Origin: Closterium sp. NIES-65
Taxonomy: Eukaryota > Streptophyta > Zygnematophyceae > Desmidiales > Closteriaceae
Direction: 5' to 3'
NCBI GenBank assembly: GCA_948144175.1
Contig: CANXME010001990.1
Location: 2,232,001 to 2,296,000, forward strand
DNA length: 64,000 bases
Shown here: positions 31,374 through 42,418 of the stretch, piece by piece
Position numbering within the stretch: the first letter of the stretch is position 1
Layout of the letters: each line of letters starts with the position of its first letter
Made by a program: the position numbers and the translations under genes
Notes under the pieces: generated by a model
Database searches by the model: none
The model's input: the letters and a program-made list of their open reading frames with translations, nothing else
What the model was told of the DNA's origin: nothing

Positions 31374-32249
31374 ATGGATAGAAGTAGAGAGGCTGGAGAG
31401 AAGGGGGGAATTGCTGGTGGAGGAGTGGGGACTCACCAACCAGCCAACCGTACGCTACCCTCAACTTCTACACCATCTCCTACAACCGTGGATCCCGTGA
31501 AGGCGTTCTCTATTGAGAAGTTCATGGGGGAGGACTACGAGCACTGTAGCTTCCGCATGAGGCTGATGTACACCGAATACAAGCTATTGGATCTGGTGGA
31601 GAGTAGGGGGAAGATGCCGGAGGTCGCGGAGCTGAAATGAGCGTGGATGAAGCAATCGTTCGACGCGTACATGCTCATGGTGCAAGCGGTTGGCGGACGA
31701 CAACTTGACCACATCAAGGACCTCTTGGGTGATCCAGAGTGTGGCCCAAAGGCTTGGAGGAAGCTTCTGTATGCGCACTCACCAACACATGCTACCGGCA
31801 TCGTGCTACTCGCGCGGAGGCTGCGGGACATCAAGTTCGTTGATGGAGAGCCGATGCAACCGGTGTTGGATGAGATGCGGGACATCTTTGGGAAGCTCCA
31901 AGGCGGCGGTGTGGTGTACCCGGAGCTCGTGCAATGCGTGGAGATTGTGATACGGTTGCCGGAGTCATGGTCTGCCCTAGCGATCAACCTCAACTCTCAA
32001 CAGCCCCAGTGGAGCGTGGATTATATTCGCGCGCGCATCCTAAAGGAGGACTTGCGGCGGCAGAGTGTGGAGCGCTCGGAGGAGGGGGCTGGCTATGGAG
32101 TTGGAGGTGGAAAGAGTGGCTTCAAGAAGAAGTGGAAGGGCAAGAACAAGGACAACCCTAAGGAGGATGGCGGCGGGGGTCAAGGGGAGGTGTGCTTCTA
32201 CTGCAAGAAGCGCGGGCATCGTTGGCGGAAGTGCTACCAACGACCCTAG
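31374..32249 (+). pseudogene. gag: E7 Gag with CCHC zinc knuckle
   Basis: The frames starting at 31374 and 31647 encode a UBN2-like Gag (AFSIEKFMGEDYEHCSFRMR; LLYAHSPTHATGIVLLARRL) and end with CFYCKKRGHRWRKC, a textbook C-x2-C-x4-H-x4-C nucleocapsid knuckle. A Gly/Lys-rich basic region precedes the knuckle. It belongs to a broken element. Confidence 0.85.
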
Positions 32250-32362
32250 GATTGAACCCCGCCTTTGTGAGGCAACCAGCATGGTGGCAAGAGGAGTGGG
32301 GGAGTCATGGGAGCTAGTGGAGAGGAGAAGGATGAGGAGAAAGGCGGCAAATCTGACGACTC

Positions 32363-33560
32363 GTGCAACTACCATCTAAGCAAGCGCCCAGGTGTTGGTA
32401 CGAGAAGTTGGAGGAGGTGTTGCTGGGTGGAGGCTTCAAGACGTCCCAGACGGATCACAGCTTGTTTCTGCTTGGAGAGGGGGACCAGCTGCTCTTGCTG
32501 CTGGAGTATGTCGACAACATACTGCTGTTCTCACCTTCCATGGAGCAGATTGAGAGGACACAGAAGCTGCTGATGGACAACTTCAAGTGCAAGATGCTGG
32601 GGGATGTCCACTACTACTTGGGGCTGCTGATTGAGAGGGATGTTGAGAGGAGGTGGCTGAAGGTGCATCAGTCACACTACATCTCTCGTGTCATGGATCG
32701 GTATGGTGTGACTGGGGGTCGTACTGTGATGACACCGTTCCCCGCGGGCTTCAAACTGAAGAAGGCAGCTGAGGAGGATGATGTGCTTGAGGATGAGCAG
32801 CAGAATGAGTACCAGTCACTCATTGGGAGTGTGATGTATGCTGCTGTGCATACGCGACCTGATGCTTCATTCGGAGTGGGGCAGCTGGCCAGAGTTGTGC
32901 AGCGGCCCACTGAGGAGCAGTTGGAGGTGGCAAAGCAATTGGTGCGCTACCTTGGATCAATAGCATCTGCTGGTGTTCAGTTTTCAGCTGGCGGCCAGCT
33001 GAAACAGATTGGAGCAGATGGGGTCACGCCTTGAACCTTGAAGCTGTCGTGCTTCACCGACGCCACATGGGGCTCAGAGAAGGAGGATCAGTCATCAGTT
33101 GGCGGCTTTGTGTGCATGGTCGGAGGTGGACCAGTGAGCTGGAGGTTCAAGAAGCAGAGTGAGATTGCTCAGTCTTCCGGAGAGGCAGAGTACATGTCGA
33201 TGTACCATGCCATCAACGAGATCGTGCTCCTGAGGAAGCTGTTGGAGGACATGGGAGCTGAACACCGGGGACCTACACCACTTTTATCTGAAAGCGAGGC
33301 TGCTTTTAGCATGGCCAATAATCCTATCCTGAATGGGCTGAACAAGCACATGAAGATTAAGTGGCACTAGGTGAGGCAGATGCTGAAGGAGGGGATTGTT
33401 GAGCTTCACCATGTGAAGTCTAGCAAGCAAGCGGCAGATTTTCTCACCAAGAGACTTCTCGAGAGCGCACATTGGAAGTGTGCTAAGATGTGTGGCATGG
33501 CATTGCACCAGTATGGGCAGCAGTGTCATGAGTGCATGTGTGATTGTGTGCATGAGAGTT
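32363..33560 (+). pseudogene. pol: E7 RT (second half) and RNase H remnant
   Basis: The frame 32363-33034 starts within RT (RCWYEKLEEVLLGGGFKTSQ) and contains LLLLEYVDNILLFS at the place of the YxDD box and YYLGLLIERD. RNase H follows at 33038-33370 (TDATWGSEKEDQSSVGGFV and SGEAEYMSMYHA) and continues toward 33560 with HVKSSKQAADFLTK. Confidence 0.85.
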
Positions 33561-33611
33561 TACATTTGTATGAGTATGTGTGCATGCAGTCCGTTAGTCT
33601 GAGGGGGAGTT

Positions 33612-34378
33612 TGTTGGATGCACGTCATTCTGAGTGCATATCATCCTAACGTCCTGCCGAGTGCTCGTGCTATTCATGCGTGCATTGTTTGCATGAGCAT
33701 ATGTCATTGTGCATGGCTGTTGGATATTATCATCTCTGTATTTTTCTCCAAGTTTAAATGCTTGATCATTCAGGAGAAATCCAGAGCTTTCCAACGATAC
33801 CAAGATCGCCTTATTCCGACAAAGATCGCCCAAGTTACAAGATTTCCAAGACTTGGATTTCATATTACCTTTTGGGGTTATATCTAATTTGGGTGATTAA
33901 TTGGACATGACTATAAAGGGATCTTTGGTTGGGTGGTTAGGAAGGCAACTTTGACTTTTGGATTGGGGTGGCTAGAAGTTTCTAGCATGGGTTGCAAATG
34001 TTGCAACACCTAGGCAAAATCCAACTAGATTGGATTTTGCGTGTGACACCTCAAGGACCTCATGATGAGGGTTGCATCATTGCTACTAAGAAGGTTCCTA
34101 CCATCCTTCCCTAGCTCTTGGAGAATTCCTTCCCTCTCATGGTTCTCTTGGAGTTCCCAACTCCAACTCTCTATTCCCTAATGCTTGTACTTCCTCCACC
34201 ATTCTAGTCATGCGGCTGCTGAACGTTTTTAATTGGTTCTCACTCTCTAGACCATCTTTTTACGTGATTCAAAATGAAGATGGTAGCTAAGCCTAAGGCG
34301 CAACATCCTACTGAGTGGATTTGCGTTTAGTTGAAAAATGAGTTCGTCGTAAGCTCTCGAAGTGACCGATCCTGAACA
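33612..34378 (+). repeat. E7 3' LTR
   Basis: Partner of 30336-31101. It ends CCTGAACA and is followed by the GAAGT repeat. Confidence 0.85.
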
Positions 34379-34386
34379 ACAGAAGT

Positions 34387-35036
34387 ACCTCCAGCGGTAG
34401 AGCCCCGAGCTCCAGAAGCGTGACCCTGATGGCGACCGTACCAGTCGTGCAGCTGCTGTGAGGTGAGAGGCACACGCGGACGAAGGAGGCTACTCCAAGG
34501 AGACCGCGCAACTGCAGACTCAGAACCCTCAGCGCCAGCACCCGCAGCAGCTCCAGAATCTCCAACTCCAGCACCCGCAGCAGCTCCAAAACCTCCAGCA
34601 GAAACAACTCCAGTAGCAGAGTCACCAGCACCAGCGCCTCCCACAGCAGGGCCCCTAGCTCCAGCAGCGCTACTCTGACGGCCAATGTACCACTCACGCA
34701 GCTGCTGTGGGGAGAGAGGGAGTCGACGACGAGAGTGCAGCGGCGAGGTACCAGCAGAGCGACTGCGGAGACGGCTGTCCCAGGGAGACTGCTCACCAGA
34801 CGCCTCACTGCCCCCAGGTGCAGCACCCCTAGACTCAGTACCCCCAGGCTCAGCACCCCCAAACTCCTCACGTCCAGGCTCAGCACCTCCAGTCCCCGCA
34901 CCCCCACGCTCCACACCTCCAGGCTCTGCACCCCTAGGCTCAGCACCCCCAGTCTCCGCACCCCCAGGCTCAGCACCCCCAGAAGCAGTACCCCGAGCAG
35001 GACCACCCTTAGCACGACCTAAGTCACTAGTGACCT
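34387..35036 (-). pseudogene. E5 linker remnant, proximal part
   Basis: Minus-strand linker with GGAEPGGAETGG-type repeats followed by two copies of a motif of the form PLSPQQLREWY. It continues from the integrase at 35036-35800. Confidence 0.7.
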
Positions 35037-36034
35037 CAACCAACGCAGTCAAGGGAGGAGGGTCTACTTGAGACACACCTGAAGAAGCACGACCGGGAGC
35101 GGGGAGGGGCTCTACCTGGGGAGCACCTGGAGCGAGGAAGAGCGGCGGTGGGGGGAAGAGGGGTAGTGCGGTAGGGGAAGAGACGGTAAAAGGGAACCAA
35201 CTCGCCGAACGTGACGTCCTGGAAGGGGAACCCACGGCGCGAGGTGGGGTGGTAAAACTGCCAACCAGGCGCGTCAGGGACAAAGCCAAGAAAGACACAG
35301 GGAACAGCGCGGGTGGAGAGCTTGTCCGCGGTGGTATCGCGGACAAAGGCACGAGCACCCCAAACCCGGAAACGCGACACATCGCCAACCTTCCCCGTCC
35401 ACAGCAGTGTGGGCGAGGTCTCCGTCAAGGAGATACAGGGCCAGAGGTTGAGCTGATGCGCGGCGTACCTGGCAGCAAACGGCCACAGAAAATGGGGGGT
35501 AGCCGCATGGATCATGGAGGTACGAGCGACCTCCATGACTGAGCCAATGCGGCGCTCAGCAACCCCATTATTCTGCGGAGAGGCCGGAAGCGTGAACGTG
35601 TGGCGGATGCCGTGCTCCGCACAGAAGGCTGCCAAGAGGTTGGATGAAAACTCCCCACCTCTGTCAGAGTGCAGACCCAGGACGGGAATCTCCGTCCCGA
35701 ACCGCTCGCAGAGCTGGAGGCGAGTAGCGCAGATCCTAGGGATCAAAACATCAGGGACCTCACCCTTGGTGTACGGGCAGCGAACGGTACTCAAAGATCC
35801 TCTACTCTGAGCGTACCACTCATGAAGCTGCTTGGGCGTGAGAGACTTGCGCGGACGTTGCCGGAGCTGCATCTGGCCACCGCCAGTAGCTGCAGTAGTA
35901 GTAGTAGCTGCAGTAGCAGTAGTAACAGCAGTAGCAGCAGTAGCAGCGCGGCCACCCCTACAACCCCAACTAGCGTACCACTTACGAAGCTGCTGGGGCG
36001 TGAGGGACTCACGCGGACGTCGCTGGAGCTGCAT
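35036..36034 (-). pseudogene. pol: E5 integrase remnant with repeated QQL..WY motifs
   Basis: A 332-codon frame. The first 100 codons hold SLTPQQLRKWY and SLTPKQLHEWY repeats with Thr/Ala stretches. The rest is integrase core and C-terminal region (GLHSDRGGEFSSNLLAAFCA, NNGVAERRIG, TLLWTGKVGDVSRFRVWG, FQDVTFGE). The first part of the integrase core, with the LHxDVWGP segment, is not seen. Confidence 0.8.
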
Positions 36035-36082
36035 CTGGCCAACGCCAGTAGCAGCAGTAGCAGTACTAGCAGCAGCACCGCG

Positions 36083-37352
36083 GGCAGGGTAGGTGCAGCA
36101 GGCAGGCAGGCAGGCAGGCGGGCAGGCAGGCAGGCAGGCGGGCAGGCAGGTAGGTGCTCACTAGTGGTGGGAAGGGCCGGCGCTCGACGGGCGTCGGCAG
36201 GGTAGGCGCACGACGGCGGCGACGGCGGGGCCGCAGCAGCAGCTGCAGAGTAGGGCCACGGCAGCTGCAGGGTGGGGCTGCGGCAGCGGCAGGTCAGTGC
36301 CGCGTCAGCTGCATGGCTGGCGGAGCCGCGTCAGCGTCCAGGCGGGGCCGCGTTGGCGGCACGGCGCGGCCGCGGCAACTGCAGGGCGGGGTCGCGTTAA
36401 CGGCAGGTCGGGGCCGCGTCAACTGTAGGGCTGGCGGGGCCACGTCGGCGTCGGGGCGCGGCCACGTCAGCTGCAGGGCTGGCTAGGTCGTGTCAGCAGT
36501 AGGGCGCGACCACGTCAGCTGCAGGGCTGGCGGGGCCGCGTCAAAAGCAGGGCAGGCCGCGACCGCGGCCTGATGGAGTAGCGACAGCGATTTGGCGGGG
36601 CCGCGTTGGCGGCAGGGCGGGGCCTCGACCGCGGCAGGATGGGGCCGCGTCAGCGGCAAGGCGGGGCCGCGATCGCGGCCTGACGGGGCCGTAACAGCGA
36701 CCTGAGGGGACCACGCTCTAGCCTGACGGGCTTGCAAAGGCTGCGCGCGGGCGGCGAGGGCCTGCAGGGGCAGCGCTGGCCTGCAGGGGCAGCGCTCGGT
36801 CGGGCAGAGGCTGCGCGCGGGCGGCGAAGGCCTGCAGGGGCGGCGCGCGGTCGGGCAGAGGCTGCACGCAAGCGGCAAGGGTCAGCAGGGGCAGCGCGTG
36901 GTCGAGCAAAGGCTGCACGCGGGCGGCGAGGGCCTGTAGGGGCGGCGCGCGGTCGGGCAAAGGCCGCGCGCGGGCGGCAAGGGCCTGCAGGGGCAGCGCA
37001 CCGGCCTGACGAGTCTGCAGGGGCAGCGCACCGGCCTGACGAGTCTGCAGGGGCGGCTCGCGGGCCTGACGGGCCTGCAGGGGGCGGCTCGGGGGCGTGA
37101 CGGGCCTGCAGGGGCGGCTTGGTGGCCTGGCGGGCCTGCAGGGGCGGCTCGGGGGCCTGACGGGCCTGTAGGAGCGGCTCGTGGGCCTTACTAGCCTACA
37201 GGGGCGGCGTATTGGCCTAGGGCAGCAGGAGGAAGCGCGAGGGCTGCAGGACGGCGCGCGCAGCGCAGCACGTCACGAGGCAAGGCAGGACAATACGTGG
37301 GGTAGCGCGGTAACTGCAACGGTAGGTGGGCCCGAAAAAACGGTCCTACGGA
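36083..37352 (-). repeat. GC-rich repeat leader of E5
   Basis: This holds a 4-bp GGCA-type repeat (about 36095-36150), then irregular units around GCAGGGCTGGCGGGGCCGCG, then units of about 27 bp of the form GGCCTGACGGGCCTGCAGGG plus GCGGCTC (about 36990-37190). No gene was recognised. It corresponds to the repeat leaders of E1, E6 and E8, with different unit sequences. Confidence 0.75.
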
Positions 37353-37370
37353 TCTAGTGCTCTGAAACCA

Positions 37371-37504
37371 TGTTAGAATCTAGCAGCAGGAATAATTGAA
37401 CTATGAAAGAGTTGGGTACAAATATGAAACCCTTAAGTGGGCTGTACCCCATATTGGCTACCCCACTACAGCCTAAACATATATAGCAGATATAACATTT
37501 GACA
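37371..37504 (-). repeat. E5 5' LTR
   Basis: TGTTAGAATC to CATTTGACA on the plus strand, 134 bp. The tRNA primer site (GCTCTGAAACCA on the plus strand) adjoins it on the left. Confidence 0.9.
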
Positions 37505-37509
37505 TGCCT

Positions 37510-37602
37510 AAGCTAATCTTCTAAGTCAACACAGATAACGACGGCGACTCTGACAACAGGCGCTCGCGCACCGGCTTCATCTACCGACTTGAGCCTATCG
37601 GG
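37510..37602 (+). pseudogene. E2 RNase H fragment between E5 and E8
   Basis: AAGCTAATC to CCTATCGG encodes NRRSRTGFIYRLEPIG, which matches the RNase H region of E3 (NRRSRTGYIFRLEPIG). This places the fragment between the E2 pieces at 22256 and 42016. Confidence 0.85.
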
Positions 37603-37607
37603 CCCAT

Positions 37608-37735
37608 TGTCAGAACATTATAGCTCATGCATATTGTGTAGGCTATAGTGGGGTAGCCCATAAGGGGTACAACCCAATTAGGGTTAGTACTTGTACCCAA
37701 CTCATTTATAGTTCATTCATCCTCGTTTCTTCTCA
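37608..37735 (+). repeat. E8 5' LTR
   Basis: TGTCAGAACATTATAGC to TTTCTTCTCA, 128 bp. It differs at about 5 positions from the LTR at 52682-52809. Confidence 0.9.
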
Positions 37736-37954
37736 TGGTATCGAGCAGGTTCCCTCGTGGGAACTATTCCTAGGGCCCACCAAGTCGAAATTTTTTTCCT
37801 GTCCGGAGCGCGCTTTGCTTAGGCCCGAGTCGCGCCTCGTGTGCCGTCTCTACCGTCGTACCTGTCCTAGGCCTCCTTCGGCCCCGTCGCGTCGCGCCTA
37901 GGGGCCTCCCTCGCGCCGCCCTTACTCGGCCCGTCGCCACCCTAAGTGGCTCGT

Positions 37955-38665
37955 CGCCGCCCTTGCGCCGCCCTCACCCGCGGCCCCGCCACCTTTCCTG
38001 CGGCCCTGCCGCCCCTTCGCTGCGGCCCCGCCACCTTACCTGCGGCCCCGCCGCCCTTCGCAGCGGCCCCGCCACCTTACCTGCGGCCCCGTCGCCTGCT
38101 GCTGCGGCTCCGCCACCTTACCTGCGGCTCCGCCGCCCTTTACCTGCGGCCCCGCCACCTTACCTGCGGCCCCGCCGCCCTTCGTTGCGGCCCCGTCGCC
38201 TGCTGCTGCGACCCCGCCACCTTACCTGCGGCCCCGCCGCCATTACCTGCGGACCCGACACCTTACCTGCGGCCCCGCCGCCCTTCCTTGCAGCCTCGCC
38301 ACCTTACTTGCGGCCCCGCTGCCCTTACCTGCGGCCCCATCGCCTGCTGCAGCGCCGCCCGCCACCCGAGCTGCCCCAGCCGCCATACCCAGCCGAGCAG
38401 CCGACCGCCGCGCCGCCCTGCAGCCGAACCGCCTAGCAGCCGAGCCGCCCAGAAACCGAGCCGCCCAGCAGCCGAGACGCCCAGCAGCCGAGCCGCCCAG
38501 CAGCCGAGCCGCCCAGCAGCCAAGCCGCCCAGAAGCCGAGCCACCCAGCAACAGAGCCGCCCAGCAGCTGAGCCGCCCAGCAACCGAGCCGCCCAGCAGC
38601 CGAGCCGCCCAGGAGCCGAGCCGCCCAGCAGCCGAGCCGCCCAACAGCCGAGCCGCCCGCGCCGT
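37955..38665 (+). repeat. Tandem-repeat leader of E8
   Basis: Block one (about 37975-38345) has units around CGGCCCCGCCACCTTACCTG. Block two (about 38405-38665) has 16-bp units CCGAGCCGCCCAGCAG. The open frame beginning at 37946 reads through both blocks before reaching gag, so its first part is probably not protein. Confidence 0.85.
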
Positions 38666-38758
38666 CAAGCCGCCCGAGCCGCCCTGTCTGGTAAGAGCAG
38701 CGCCTCTTTCTCAGCACTGCCCTTACCCTACTATATGCGCTGCTGGTCTACTACTGTA

Positions 38759-39947
38759 ATGGCTACCCCTAGTGTCCTCGCTTTTGACGCTGAGGGTCGG
38801 GCCATTGACTTTGACGTCTGGATAGATGACCTGCAACTTTTCTTACAGTGCAATAGGGCTTACAGACTCTCTCTCTTTGACCTCACCTCCAGTGCCTCTC
38901 CAGCCCCTGCTGCTGATGCTGACGCTACTATTCGCTCACAGTGGGCCACCCACGATGCTGCTGCACGTCTTGCTGTGCGTTGCCACCTTCCTACCTCTGA
39001 GCGTGCGCACTTTAGCCAATATAAGAGTGCTCAGACCTTGTACGACGCTGTAGTTGCACGCTACTCCTCCCCTGCCACTACTGCACTGAGCCGCCTCATT
39101 CTACCATACCTCTTCCCTGACCTTGCTGCCTTTCCCACAGTCGCTGACCTCATTACGCACCTGCGCACTAGTGACACCCGCTATCGCGCTGCGCAGCCTG
39201 CTGAGTTCTGCGCCAAGAACCCCCCCCCCCATGTACATCACCCTCTACTACATAGTCACCCATCTCCCTGACTCCCTTCGCGTAGTGAGGGACCACTTTC
39301 TCTCAGTCTGTCCCACCACTCTCACTGTTGACCTCCTCGAGAAGGCCCTCCTAGCAGCGCAGAAGATCATAGTTGCTGTAGGGGCCTCTCGTGGTGACCC
39401 GCGCACCCCCATCTTTGAGGGGTGTTCCCCCTCCCCTCTCTTGCCCTCTGTTGCCTCTGCTGCTACGGCCGACCTCGTTGGTCTGGAGTCGGTCGGTGCG
39501 GCATCTACCCCTAGTGGGAAGCGTTGCTCTGGCAAAGGCAAGGGGGGCAGGGGCGCTGGAGGAGCTAGCGGGGGCGGTGGAGGCGTCGGTGGAGGCAGTG
39601 GAGGGGGTGGGGGTGGTGGTGGGAATGGTGGCGGGGGTGGAGGTGTCGGCGGCGGCAATGGAGGCGGAGGCGGCGGCGGCGGTGGCGGTGGGAGCGAAGG
39701 TGGTGGAGGTGGCGGAGGTGGAGGAGGCGGTGGCGGAGGAGGAGGAGGTCGTGGTTCTTCGCAGAGGAGTGGCTCCGGTGGTGGTCAGCGCCAGCAGCAG
39801 CAGCGCAGTCAAGAGACCCTGTCCCCTCAGCAGCTTTGTGAGTGGTACTCTGCACGCCAGCGGAGTGGGGATATTGGTCCGTGCACCTACGTCCTGCGCA
39901 CCGGCGACCGTGCGGGTGAGCAGTGTGGGGGTGCGCACCCCACCTAG
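38759..39947 (+). pseudogene. gag: E8 Gag remnant
   Basis: The ATG at 38759 (MATPSVLAFDAEGRAIDF) matches the second start of the E6 Gag. The UBN2-like domain is followed by a glycine-run region (about 39550-39755), then QQLCEWYSARQ and a Cys/His motif CTYVLRTGDRAGEQCGGAH near 39881-39937. The reading is broken at least once. Confidence 0.8.
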
Positions 39948-40079
39948 CGCTGCTTTGGCTGCCTAACGGACGCTTGGCGTCACCAGTTCCCTGAGGCCAC
40001 TGAGATCCCTCGCTGGGGCGAGCTGTCTAGGGCAGGGGTAGCTATCTTTGACCTTGACTTTGATGCTATTCTTGCTGCT

Positions 40080-41979
40080 ATGTATACTGTGTCTATTAGT
40101 GAGGAGGGTAACTGTTACAGGTGTTTCCCGCCCGACCCGGGCATTGCGACTGCTACTCTAGGTGCTTGTGAGGCTGCTGCTCTAGGTGCTAGTGCGTCTG
40201 CTTCCTCCGGTACTGGTGAGTCTGCGCTCTCAGGTACTGCATCGACTTCGCCCTCCCACAACTTCACACTTGCCTCGGGGGCTTCTCGCTCCTTCTTTCG
40301 AGACCGCACCACATTCACGCCGCTTGGTCGGCCAGTTGCAGTCTCCCTGGCAGACCCCTCTAGGGGGTCTTGTCCTTGCTCACTTCTCCACTATCCTCTC
40401 GTGTCCGGCGGCCCCCTCTGGCACCCTGTCTGGTCTTTACCTCCCCTCGTTCTCTACGAACTTGGTGAGTGGTGCTGACCTACAGAATGCAGGGGTTCAC
40501 TAGTTCACTCCTGCGAGTCAGCGGGTGACCCACTGCACGGACGCTCGGACAGGCCGACACCTGGCCACGTTTACACGTCGGCCGGGGTCGAGCCTGTACA
40601 CACTGACCACTCAACTCCTCCAAACACTGCGTCTGGTGCGGTAGCTGCGTCAGGTTAGGTGTTTGCTGCAGCGTCCAGGTCTGGTCCTGAGTCTGCCCCC
40701 TGCTCGTGTCGCCTCCTGTCTCACGAGACTCTCCTCTGGCACCACCGCCTTGGTCACCCCTCCCTGCTTCGTCTCCAAAGCATGGCCTCCTGAGTCCTTG
40801 TCTCAAGTCTTCCCCGGTCCCTCCCTCCCCCTTTTCTGGGGCCTGGCCCTACCTGCGTCCCCTGTGTAGAGGAGGGGCAGCGAGCTGCCCCTCACTCCTC
40901 TCAGTTTCCTCCGACAGAGGCCCCGCTGCAGACGCTTCACATGGACGTGTGGGGCCCCCCCGCGTCCATGGACTGGGTCACGAGCGCTACTTCCTGCTGG
41001 TGGTTGACGACTACTCGCGTTACACCACAATCTTCCCCTTGCGCAGCAAAGGGTGATGTCACTGAGGTGTTGATCGACTGGATCCGCGCAGCTCGTCTCC
41101 AGCTCAGGCAGAGCTTCAGCTCGGACTTTCCTGTTCTGCGTCTGCACTCTGACAGAGGCGGAGAGTTCTCCTGTGGCCTTCTGCGAGCCTACTGTCGTGC
41201 ACGAGGCATCCGCCTGACCTTCACGCTTCCGGACACTCCACGGCAAAATGGGATTGCTGAGCGCCGCATTGGCATGGTCATGGACGTCGCCCGTACGTCC
41301 ATGATGCATGCGGCTGCCCCCCATTTTCTGTGGCCATTTGCGGTTCGGTACGTGGCGCATCAGATCAACCTTCAGCCCTGGGTCTCCATGCCGGAGACCT
41401 CCCCAGCTTTGCTGTGGATGGGGAAGGTTGGCGATGCGTCTGCGTTCCGTGTCTGGGGATCTCGGGCGTTTGTCCGCGACTTGTCTGCGGACAAGCTGTC
41501 CCCTCGTGCTGCTCCTTGCGTCTTCCTGGGTTTCCCACCTGACGCGCCAGGGTGGCAGTTCAACCACCCCACCTCTCGCCGTGTTCTGTCCTCCCAGGAC
41601 GTCACGTTTGACGAGTCGGTCCCCTACTACCGTCTCTTCCCCTACCGCACTCCATCCCTCCCCCCGCCACCGCTCTTCCTTGTGCCAGGTCCCCCCCCGG
41701 TAGACCCACTCCCCCCTCAAGGTCCTGCCCCTTTAGGTGTGTCCCAGGTAGACGATGTTGAGCCTGTCGAGGTCGCTGGTGACTCTGGTGCTGATGAGGG
41801 TGCTGAGCCTGAGGGTGCTTACTCTGGGGGTGCTGAGCGTGAGGGTGCTATGCCTGGGGGTTCTAAGCCTGAGGGTACTACGACTGGGGGTGCTGAGCTT
41901 GGGGGTGCTGAGTCTGGGGGTGCTGAGCCTGGGGGTGCTGAGTCTAGGGGTGCTGAGTCTGGGGGTGCTGAGCCTGGGG
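40080..41979 (+). pseudogene. pol: E8 protease, integrase and linker remnant
   Basis: The protease region is at 40080-40480 (FTLASGASRSFFRDRTTF). The gag-pre-integrase region is near 40680-40880. The integrase core and C-terminal region are in the frame 40941-42044 (LHSDRGGEFSCG, NGIAERRIG, DVTFDESVPYYRLFPY). Linker pentapeptide repeats begin at about 41780 and stop at 41979. Broken in several places. Confidence 0.85.
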
Positions 41980-42015
41980 TTCATAGTTCATTCATCCTCA
42001 TTTCTTCTCACCCAT

Positions 42016-42418
42016 CTCTTGGAAGTCGAGCAAGCAGGAACTAATTGCTCTCTCCTCAGCTGAAGCAGAATACATTGCACTCTGCTTAGCCACCAAGGAC
42101 TTTACCTTCGCGAACTGCCGGAAGAAGCGAAGGTGGCCCAGTGACCCAACATCTCCCTGTTCTGCGACAACCAGTCTGCAATCCGCATAGCCAACAAGAA
42201 CGGATTCGCGAACAGAATGAAGCACATATCGCCCTGCGATATTTCTTTGTGAAGCACGAGATCGAGAAGGGGAGACTCGAGCTGTCCTACTGCCCCACGT
42301 CTCAGATGGCAGCTGATTTCTTGACCAAGAAGCTTGGAAAGCAGAAGTTCAAGTACTGCATGCTGCTGACTAGACAAGGCCACGTCACCAGCAACGACAC
42401 TCCAAAAGCGAAGGTGAG
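42016..42418 (+). pseudogene. E2 RNase H C-terminal remnant
   Basis: SKQELIALSSAEAEYIALC, then KHIALRYFFVKHEIEKGR and CPTSQMAADFLTKKLGKQKF, the last conserved parts of a copia RNase H and tail. It leads directly into the E2 3' LTR. A second copy is at 52815-53217. Confidence 0.85.

Larger units (their letters stand above)
30336..34381 (+). mobile_element. E7: broken Ty1/copia element (gamma group) inserted in E5 linker
   Basis: The LTRs lie at 30336-31101 and 33612-34378 (about 766 bp). The primer site TGGTATCAAAGC starts near 31104 and a purine tract GAGGGGGAG precedes the right LTR. The target repeat has a GAAGT core (30331-30335 and 34382-34386), so the exact 3' edge is 34378-34381. Parts seen are gag with zinc knuckle, the second half of RT, and RNase H. 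Protease, integrase and the first half of RT were not recognised. The LTRs differ by about 4-5% by eye. It is broken with several breaks. Confidence 0.85.
22257..37504 (-). mobile_element. E5: broken Ty1/copia element (beta group) inserted in E2
   Basis: The 5' LTR is at 37371-37504. The 3' LTR is at 22257-22347 plus 29893-29935, split by E6. Target repeat CGCCT/TGCCT shows one mismatch. The primer site is at about 37353-37370 (TGGTTTCAGAGC on the minus strand). Parts are a GC-rich repeat leader, integrase, repeat linker (interrupted by E7) and a 3' end with purine tract. No gag, RT or RNase H was recognised. The LTRs differ at about 4-5 of 134 positions by eye (about 3%). It is a broken, internally reduced copy. 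Confidence 0.85.
37608..42010 (+). mobile_element. E8: broken Ty1/copia element (beta group) inserted in E2
   Basis: The 5' LTR is at 37608-37735. The primer site TGGTATCGAGCAGG starts at 37736. A repeat leader, gag, protease, integrase and the start of the linker follow. The sequence then passes directly into the last 31 bases of a beta LTR (41980-42010). The target repeat CCCAT (37603-37607 and 42011-42015) is perfect. It is broken, with several breaks. The full form of its 3' LTR, followed by the same CCCAT, is found at 52682-52809. Confidence 0.85.

Noticed and set aside
35669-36205. Ser-rich and Arg/Gly-rich plus-strand frames opposite E5
   Set aside because: They come from trinucleotide and 4-bp repeats in the E5 leader and linker.
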